From positions 1-10,375 of the forward strand of contig JADIIX010000380.1 of NCBI GenBank assembly GCA_027604505.1: a DNA stretch of 10,375 nt, in the 5' to 3' direction. Below are positions 1 to 5,506 of this stretch, piece by piece. The notes beneath the pieces are model-generated. The model had not been told where the DNA came from. It worked only from the letters and a program-made list of their open reading frames with translations, and made no database searches. Position numbers and translations under genes: made by a program. How positions within the stretch are numbered: position 1 is the first letter of the stretch; the number at the start of each line of letters is the position of its first letter. This stretch comes from Gonapodya sp. JEL0774. Its lineage: Eukaryota > Monoblepharomycota > Monoblepharidomycetes > Monoblepharidales > Gonapodyaceae.

Positions 1-1035
1 GTTTACGTCGCAGACAAGACGTTGGGGGCAAAGGTGAAGCTGTCATGGTTTAAAATGGCACTGCTTGGTATTCTCTTCGAAAGGTACAAAGCATACAGGG
101 CGCAGGGGTCAATTAATGAGCCAATGGCGGTTCGAGACGCAACAGGTGCTTACATGAGCGAAAGCAACCCCGTCAAAGCATTTTTTGACGATGCGACTGT
201 TTGTACGAATGCTGGAGGGACAAAGACCTCAGTGGTATTTGAGGCCTTTCGTAAATGGGTTGCAGTAAATGCACCGGAACATATAGCAGCTGTGAGAATG
301 TGGAGTTTGACGAAGTTCTCGCGGAATCTTCCACCACCTTTCAAGAGCGAAGTAATGAGCATCGATGGTAAAGTTGAGCGCATGATCAGAGTGAAAATCA
401 AAATGGCAGACTGGTCCCCCACCAAAGCCGCACAAGCGGTGACTACCGCTATTGCGCAGAAGAGTGGATGCGCTGACTGGACCGTGGAATATCGGACGAA
501 TGTAGTTGGTGGTGATGCCATCGTCGACGAGATGGAGTGGATGAACCATGCAATGCCATGTATTCTGGCGGGTGATGTGGCCGAGGCACAAGTCAAATTC
601 TACTTGTGCAGTGGTGTAGATTTTGACTGGCGACAACCGATCCGTCAGAACACAGAAGTGCCGCCTCTCACGCAGGCGGATATTCTCTCCTATTTCACAA
701 AGCGCGAAGGTACGGTCAGAGCTGCGGTACAGTTGATCAAAAAGCTGACGAAAGTAGAGCAGTGGGAAGCGCCGACAGCCAACTTCCGAATGGTGACGGC
801 TACGCATGGAGAAGTTACTGGGCGTGTTGACTTTCATGGTAGATCTGGCAGGACGGTGTATATCCTGGAGACTAAGTTTTCAGGGAGTGATTTGATTCCT
901 GGTAACCGTCACTGTCGTCAAATGGAATTGTACTGGCGATGGGGTGTCTCACAACCAGGTGTGGAGAATTGTGTCATGATATTCTACAATATTCGAACGG
1001 GAGTGTTAGAAACAGGCCGTTTTCATACAGAGTAG
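1..1035 (+). CDS. SF3/D5-type helicase C-terminal region fused to a PD-(D/E)XK nuclease (5' partial)
   Basis: The frame is open from base 1, so the gene enters from the left; the stop is at 1033-1035 (344 residues visible). No Walker motifs are in view. Residues about 55-120 (PVKAFFDDATVC, then FEAFRKWV) resemble the winged-helix tail that follows the ATPase in D5/P4-type primase-helicases; this is a family-level judgement. From residue 135 (MADWSP) a nuclease domain begins: GRVDF gives D277, LETKF gives E290 and K292, and CRQMELY gives Q307 and Y311. This D...ExK...QxxxY series is the pattern of RecB/Cas4-like PD-(D/E)XK nucleases, which cut DNA. The nuclease part matches the one at 7286-7933 nearly residue for residue, while the part upstream does not resemble that protein. 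Its stop lies inside the antisense reading frame of the converging MSC fragment. Nuclear action on element DNA is inferred. Confidence 0.8.
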   Translation, partial: VYVADKTLGAKVKLSWFKMALLGILFERYKAYRAQGSINEPMAVRDATGAYMSESNPVKAFFDDATVCTNAGGTKTSVVFEAFRKWVAVNAPEHIAAVRMWSLTKFSRNLPPPFKSEVMSIDGKVERMIRVKIKMADWSPTKAAQAVTTAIAQKSGCADWTVEYRTNVVGGDAIVDEMEWMNHAMPCILAGDVAEAQVKFYLCSGVDFDWRQPIRQNTEVPPLTQADILSYFTKREGTVRAAVQLIKKLTKVEQWEAPTANFRMVTATHGEVTGRVDFHGRSGRTVYILETKFSGSDLIPGNRHCRQMELYWRWGVSQPGVENCVMIFYNIRTGVLETGRFHTE

Positions 1036-1566
1036 CATGATTGACTCGAGATTGAGGAGATAACATATGCAATTTAGTTGTATAAGTGATACCACACCAT
1101 CTCCAAGCTTCATGTTGTTCGCCGTCCACCATGGTGTACTCTTCTCGGGCGTTAGTATTGTTCAGCACAATTCTGCTGACTGATTTCCAAAAGTCCTCCC
1201 TTTGCTTCTGAGATGATCCAACATACACCATCCCAGAGTCCAATAGATATGGCGGAAGAAGGTTTGGATTCTGACAAGGGATGGCGGAGATGATGTCGTC
1301 GCGGATTTGCACATGGCTGGCAGGTTCATTACTGTAATAGTTTTAAGATACTTAAGATACATCCACACTTTGACGGCGACTTTTAATGCCATCTGGTGGA
1401 GGATGTTGCGACGGTCGAGTTCGCGACGAACAAAGAAGTAGGTGATGAAAAGAGCGAGTGCTGGGAGGAGGATGATGGGGAGAGTCCGACGAAGGGAAAT
1501 GGACCAAGGTCGAATGGGAGCGAGATATGTAGAGATAGGGTGGTCCCGGTGGTGAGAGTGAATGGT
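391..1566. repeat. Segmental duplication, copy 1 (nuclease 3' end plus MSC gene 3' half)
   Basis: Collinear with 7286-8468. Similarity starts abruptly at the codons for VKIKMADW (LKITMTDW in the other copy), runs through the nuclease, weakens in the short intergenic stretch, and continues through the opposite-strand MSC gene. It stops at about 1566, where GGGATG-type sequence takes over. The block contains the ends of two converging genes, so both were copied together. Confidence 0.85.
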
Positions 1567-1567
1567 A
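974..1567 (-). pseudogene. Truncated, frame-disrupted Src1/MAN1-type MSC-domain gene fragment
   Basis: Read on the minus strand, this matches the C-terminal half of the intact gene at 7977-9817. It keeps the HSHHRDHPIS segment, the second membrane helix (ILLPALALFITYFF) with RRELDRR after it, then QIRDDI, LLPP, SGMVYVGSSQK and the terminal WRWCG. The nucleoplasmic part, first membrane helix and luminal Cys region are missing; the break is at about 1566 beside minisatellite A. The two halves lie in different frames: a net 14-base insertion relative to the intact copy falls between about 1317 and 1360. A 35- or 44-nt micro-intron (minus strand, GTATCT... to ...TGCCAG) would restore the frame, but the intact copy has no intron there. 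After WRWCG the frame runs on to a stop at 974, inside the nuclease gene. Probably non-functional. Confidence 0.8.
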
Positions 1568-1585
1568 CTTTCAGGTGAGTGCTTG

Positions 1586-2038
1586 ATGGATGGGATGGGC
1601 ATGGAGATAGGGATGAGGATGGGATGAGAGATTCTGAAACTTTACGAAACTCATCCGGGATGAGGATGGGACGAGAGATTACGAAACTTTACGAAACTCA
1701 TCCGGGATGAGGATGGGAACGAGGATGGGATTGAAGATTCTGAAACTTTTCGGAAACTCATCGGGGATGGGGATGAGGATGGGATGAGAGATTACGAAAC
1801 TTTTCGAAATTCATCCGGAATGGGGATGGGGATGGAAATGGGATGAGGATGGGATGAGAGATTCTGAAACTCTACGAAACTCATCCGGGATGAGGATGGG
1901 GAGAATGGGATTGAAGATTCTGAAACTCATCGGGGATTGGGATGGGGATGGGGAACGTGATTCTGAAACTTTTCGAAATTCATCCGGGATGGGGATGGGG
2001 ATGAGGATGGGATGGGATGCGGATGGGATGCGGATGGA
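1586..2038. repeat. Minisatellite A, GGGATG-rich with interspersed GAAACTTTTCGAAA motif
   Basis: Degenerate tandem array of roughly 45-60-bp units. Each unit combines several GGATG/GGGATG/GAGGATG steps with a spacer such as ATTCTGAAACTTTTCGAAA followed by TTCATCC. CATCC directly abuts GGGATG in most units, giving a short inverted repeat. The array leaves long open frames with Met/Gly/Arg-rich translations; these are repeat artefacts, not genes. It truncates the MSC fragment on its left and runs almost to the promoter of the primase-helicase gene on its right. The same unit recurs at 5262-5450 and 9961-10050. Confidence 0.9.
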
Positions 2039-2040
2039 AA

Positions 2041-2046
2041 TATAAA
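2041..2046 (+). promoter_or_regulatory. Putative TATA box of the primase-helicase gene
   Basis: TATAAA inside AATATAAACTGG, about 43 bases before the chosen ATG at 2089 and immediately after the minisatellite. A very similar TATATAAACT lies before the minus-strand HeH/MSC gene. The assignment rests on sequence and position only. Confidence 0.4.
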
Positions 2047-2088
2047 CTGGCATTACACATTCCCTATTGGTTGTCGCCGCAAATCCAA

Positions 2089-4704
2089 ATGGAGCATCAT
2101 CTCGCTAACTACTGGAAATTGGGATGGATTGCATTTCCAATCACCCTGAAATGGAACGGTGAACGTTCCAAAAAAGAGCTGCTTCCGCCAAAAGATTGGC
2201 AGAAGCTGACTCTGGAGAGTGTGCAAGGTCTTGCACCACGCAACGCAGTCGCTATACAGACTGGTTCAGCGTCAGGGATCGTCGTCGTCGATGTGGACGA
2301 TATTGATGGATGGTCGCGCGTCCTGAGCCAATATTCCCAAGTCGAACCAAATACAGTCACCGCTCGATCACAACGTGGCGGTTACCATTACTATTTTGAG
2401 CACTCGGAGAAGGTCGCGGATCTCAAATCCACTTCCCATTTGCTGGGCGGATGTGTCGACTTACGCAACAGTGGTGGCATGATCATCTCTCCACCAAGCA
2501 CATTCCAAGTCCCTGGCGAACCTTCCGTTCGCGAATACACTTGGGTCAGTGGCAAGGCCCCTTGGGAGCAACCACTCTCTGAAATGCCCGACTGGTTGGT
2601 CAGGGCTCTACGAGAGAGCGGTGGAGGTGGAGGTACAGTCAGGGTGACGCTTGATGCTGGTGGTGGCATCTCGGAAAACGCTGTCGTCACGCCCGATATC
2701 GTAAAACAGTACATCGTCGATTGTTTTGGAGTATTGCTCAACCGTATAAGCGAACTCAAACGCTTGGAGTCTGGCTACGTCATCGCAACGAGTATTCTCG
2801 AGTGCCACTTTATCAATGGCGCTCACAAGAGCAATCGTCAATACTTACACATAACCCACTCCGGTGAAATCACCAGACGCTGTCACGACGGCGCCTGCTC
2901 AGGACAAACCTGGGGGGCTAAAAAGCTTCCTTCAAACGTACTCACTGCAATTCGTAACAGTTTTGCTGAGCAAATGTCAGCACCTGAGAAGCGGGACATT
3001 ACCAAACAGCGACAATCCAAAACTACTCCACAACAACGTTCTTCTAATAAGCTGGATCCTGCAGAGCTGATAAGGACCATCGACGCCAGTATCGTCGACG
3101 CTCAACCGGTGCTCAACAGGGCACTGAAGGCGCCTGTAGGAACGGAGTGGGACATTGGTGACAGCGACAAGAGCAGTCTCATTCCCAGATGTGTCATGTG
3201 TCTGGTGAATCCGAATCATGCACATGAACATACCGGAGAGAGTTTTTTGCGTCTGAATACGGACATGACGGTCGACGCAGTGTGTCGAGAACTTGGAGAG
3301 CTGCGATTGAAAGGGCCAGTTGCTCGGTCAGTGCAGACTGCGTTTCATGTGAACGTACTGATCCAGGAAGACACCAAGGAATACGAGGGTCTTCGTGACG
3401 AAGTGGTTTCGTACGGACTGTCAAGGGGACTGCAGCGCGAAAAGGGATCTGGTTGGGTGTACAGACCAATCAATGGTTTGAGCTACGCTCTCGAACGTTG
3501 GAAATCACCTGAGGACTATGTGAACATAGTGTTCTGGGGAGACAAGGAACAGACATTTACCAAACGGGCAAGTTACTTCGACAATTTGGTCAGCTACATA
3601 TGTAAGGCGGATCACGAATGTTTTCCCTTTCTGGAGCGAAACATGAGGTACTACGGTTTCCGGAATGGCGTCTACGACGTGGAGTCATGCGAGTTCATCC
3701 CAACTTCAGACGTTCCGTGGAATGTTGTTGCTCGAAAGTACATTGATCAGGAGTTCACGGGAAGCACAGAGACGCCTTTGTTTGACAGTATCTTCCGCGC
3801 ACAAGGACACGGTGATGACGTGCTTCAATTTGTGGATGTGTGTCTGGGTCGACTGTTTGGTATCCGTGACGACTGGCAGTTCATGTTGCTGTTGTACGGA
3901 GAGTCAGGTACGGGGAAGTCGACCGTACTGTCTGTGATGCGGAGCTTTTTTGAGCAAGTTGGCTCTTTGTCAAGCACGTTTGAACGCACGTTTGGGCTGT
4001 CGGCGTGGTACGACAAGGAGATCGTTTTGGGTGACGATCTGCCAGTGAACATGACCCAAGTGCTCCCTCAGGCTGTCATGCAGAGCATGATCTCCAACGG
4101 GGAGCTGACAGTTGTGCCAAAGGGGAAGACCGCGTTCAGCGTGACGTGGAAAGTTCCGCTGCTGTTTGCGACAAACTTCGCACTCGATTACATTGATCAA
4201 GGTCAGGTGTCGCGGCGCGTGCTTGTCCTTTCGTTTTTAGAGAGAGTACGTGTTGTAGCGCCGGACCTGGTATCAAGGATCGTGAGGGAGGAGCTTCCTG
4301 CTATCCTAAAACGCGTGACGATGGCGTACAAGAAAGCGCTTGAGTTGAATGGAGGTAGGGGAGTTTGGGATTTCACGCCACCGTACTTCATCGAGGGGCA
4401 GAGGGAGATGCGAATGCAGAGTGACCCTGTGTTCGCCTTCATCATGGAGCACTGTGAATACCGAGAAGGCTCCCTGGTGACCATTAAAACATTGAAGGAG
4501 GCGATAAGGGCAAAGACAGGAAAGGTTGCACCTTCGCGGATAAGTCACCAGGCCGTGGAGAGTGCGGACGAGAGGTACAAAATCAGCAGAATAATGATGT
4601 GTAAGGCCTGTGGGAATGAAGGGAAGAAAGGGTGCTGTGACGATTTCAAGGCATCGCAGAGAACATCAACAGATGCGGTCAAACACATGGTGCTTAGGCA
4701 ATGA
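2089..4704 (+). CDS. Prim-Pol primase, zinc knuckle and D5-type SF3 helicase (replicative primase-helicase)
   Basis: An 871-residue protein from the ATG at 2089; an in-frame ATG at 2017 lies in the minisatellite and is less likely. Residues 1-190 fit the archaeo-eukaryotic primase Prim-Pol fold: VVVDVDD (D68, D70), GGYHYYF (H100), VDLRNSGG (D124, R126) and ISPPS. C239-x6-H246-x18-C265-x4-C270 matches the UL52/PrimPol zinc knuckle used in primer synthesis. A linker leads to a D5_N-like region with CVMC (C368, C371) and H377/H379. The SF3 ATPase shows Walker A GESGTGKST (K610), Walker B LGDD (D649, D650), sensor N696 and arginine finger R709/R710. CKAC...GCC ends the conserved part. Expected role: primer synthesis and unwinding at an element origin. 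The nuclease found in its relatives is absent: the frame stops where that domain would start, 7 bases before a MITE. No intron is needed, and all visible key residues are intact. Confidence 0.9.
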   Translation: MEHHLANYWKLGWIAFPITLKWNGERSKKELLPPKDWQKLTLESVQGLAPRNAVAIQTGSASGIVVVDVDDIDGWSRVLSQYSQVEPNTVTARSQRGGYHYYFEHSEKVADLKSTSHLLGGCVDLRNSGGMIISPPSTFQVPGEPSVREYTWVSGKAPWEQPLSEMPDWLVRALRESGGGGGTVRVTLDAGGGISENAVVTPDIVKQYIVDCFGVLLNRISELKRLESGYVIATSILECHFINGAHKSNRQYLHITHSGEITRRCHDGACSGQTWGAKKLPSNVLTAIRNSFAEQMSAPEKRDITKQRQSKTTPQQRSSNKLDPAELIRTIDASIVDAQPVLNRALKAPVGTEWDIGDSDKSSLIPRCVMCLVNPNHAHEHTGESFLRLNTDMTVDAVCRELGELRLKGPVARSVQTAFHVNVLIQEDTKEYEGLRDEVVSYGLSRGLQREKGSGWVYRPINGLSYALERWKSPEDYVNIVFWGDKEQTFTKRASYFDNLVSYICKADHECFPFLERNMRYYGFRNGVYDVESCEFIPTSDVPWNVVARKYIDQEFTGSTETPLFDSIFRAQGHGDDVLQFVDVCLGRLFGIRDDWQFMLLLYGESGTGKSTVLSVMRSFFEQVGSLSSTFERTFGLSAWYDKEIVLGDDLPVNMTQVLPQAVMQSMISNGELTVVPKGKTAFSVTWKVPLLFATNFALDYIDQGQVSRRVLVLSFLERVRVVAPDLVSRIVREELPAILKRVTMAYKKALELNGGRGVWDFTPPYFIEGQREMRMQSDPVFAFIMEHCEYREGSLVTIKTLKEAIRAKTGKVAPSRISHQAVESADERYKISRIMMCKACGNEGKKGCCDDFKASQRTSTDAVKHMVLRQ

Positions 4705-4711
4705 TAAGTCA

Positions 4712-4847
4712 TAACCGAATAACTGAATATGATGAATACATGGAAAAGTAGTGATCGGCATACATCTATGTGTCTGTAAATTGCATGCAGATGTACAAAA
4801 CATACATCGGACAAAAGTAAATATTCAGTTATTCAGTTATTCGGTTA
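4712..4847. mobile_element. MITE-like inverted-repeat element, copy 1 (136 bp)
   Basis: It opens with TAACCGAATAACTGAATAT and closes with the reverse complement, carrying one extra 8-base CAGTTATT step on the right. The interior is AT-rich with its own small palindromes (around GATGTAC and CATACATC) and has no coding capacity. TA stands at both outer edges, which would fit a Tc1/mariner-type target duplication, but the second copy does not show it. It starts 7 bases after the primase-helicase stop codon. Confidence 0.75.
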
Positions 4848-4848
4848 G

Positions 4849-4854
4849 AATAAA
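4849..4854 (+). terminator. Possible polyadenylation signal AATAAA
   Basis: AATAAA just outside the right end of MITE copy 1, about 145 bases after the stop of the primase-helicase gene. It is a plausible 3'-end signal for that transcript, but the hexamer is common in AT-rich DNA. Confidence 0.25.
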
Positions 4855-4897
4855 CAACATTGTCAATACACAAGACGTTATATAGAGCTTAGCAAAA

Positions 4898-5031
4898 AAC
4901 CGAATAACAGAATATGATGAATATATGAAAAAGTAGTGATCGGCATAAATCTACATGTCTGTACAATGTATGCAGATGTACAAAACATACATCGGACAAA
5001 AGTAAATATTCAATTATTCAGTTATTCGGTT
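4898..5031. mobile_element. MITE-like inverted-repeat element, copy 2 (134 bp)
   Basis: Same orientation and nearly the same sequence as copy 1: AACCGAATAACAGAATAT at the left, ATTCAATTATTCAGTTATTCGGTT at the right in inverted form, and the shared core AGTAGTGATCGGCATA. The copies are separated by 50 bases of unrelated AT-rich DNA. The flanks are A-rich and T/A-rich, so the exact ends and any target duplication are unclear. Either two insertions of one MITE family or a tandem duplication would explain the pair. Confidence 0.75.
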
Positions 5032-5051
5032 TAAAACAGTCCATACTAATA

Positions 5052-5261
5052 ATGCGCATGACCCTCCTCGAGAGCCAACAACGCTTGCAATCTCCGCCCG
5101 GCTTCTTTCCACTGAACCCCCGCAATCCACACTTACCCACCGCCATACCCACTGATCCACCAGTAACCCAGCGTTTTGCCTTTCTTGCTCTTGCAGAGTC
5201 GCCTACTATCCGAGGATCTTATCAGTTAGGATAGAATACATATCACCCCTTGAAATGTTTT
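5052..5261. other. Unassigned C-rich stretch
   Basis: About 210 bases between the MITE pair and minisatellite B. The plus strand is C-rich (CCCGGCTTC, GAACCCCCGC, CTTACCCACCGCC) and ends in a pyrimidine run closing with CTTGCAG, which looks like a splice acceptor. A 60-codon open frame (5052-5234) shows no recognisable protein features. It could be promoter remnant, a leader exon boundary for the downstream gene, or relic sequence. Confidence 0.4.
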
Positions 5262-5450
5262 GGAGGATGGGATGAAGATACAATAAGCTTTGTAAAATTC
5301 TCGGCATGGGATGGGATGGGATGGATTATGAAACTTTTTGGAACCTTATCCTGGATGGGGATGGGATGGGATGGATTATGAAACTTTTTCCGGAACCTTA
5401 TCCTGGATTGGGATGGGATGGGGATGGGAAGGTGATTGGATGGGATGGAA
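5262..5450. repeat. Minisatellite B, GGGATG-rich
   Basis: A shorter array of the same family as minisatellite A with a different spacer: ATTATGAAACTTTTTGGAA followed by CCTTATCCTGGATG, repeated at about 70 bp. GGGATGGGATGG runs dominate the plus strand. It lies directly upstream of the helicase-nuclease gene, as minisatellite A lies upstream of the primase-helicase gene. Confidence 0.85.
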
Positions 5451-5506
5451 TCCATTTACGAAGACTTAAACCGCAGACCTCCTTGACATGAACATGAACA
5501 ACCGGG

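Noticed and set aside
229-837. Minus-strand 202-codon open frame opposite the nuclease
   Set aside because: Antisense shadow. A similar antisense frame lies opposite the second nuclease copy only because the coding strand is conserved there.
1570-1580. TTTCAG|GTGAGT, which looks like an acceptor and donor on the plus strand
   Set aside because: There is no plus-strand coding sequence on either side, so it is taken as chance at the duplication breakpoint.
1586-2038. CRISPR-like array
   Set aside because: Units are irregular in length and spacers are not unique; it is a degenerate minisatellite in a eukaryotic setting.
1811-2053. Open frames within minisatellite A, both strands
   Set aside because: They translate simple repeats (Met/Gly/Arg or Pro/Ile/Ser) and carry no start context or homology.
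2089-4704. Bacterial prophage or plasmid primase-helicase (contaminant)
   Set aside because: The adjoining HeH/MSC gene is eukaryotic and has introns; TATA boxes, MITEs and minisatellites fit, and there is no Shine-Dalgarno or operon structure. A bacterial origin is unlikely.
4712-5031. tRNA or other structured RNA in the hairpin-rich stretch
   Set aside because: The pairing is explained by terminal inverted repeats, and no cloverleaf or conserved tRNA boxes are visible.
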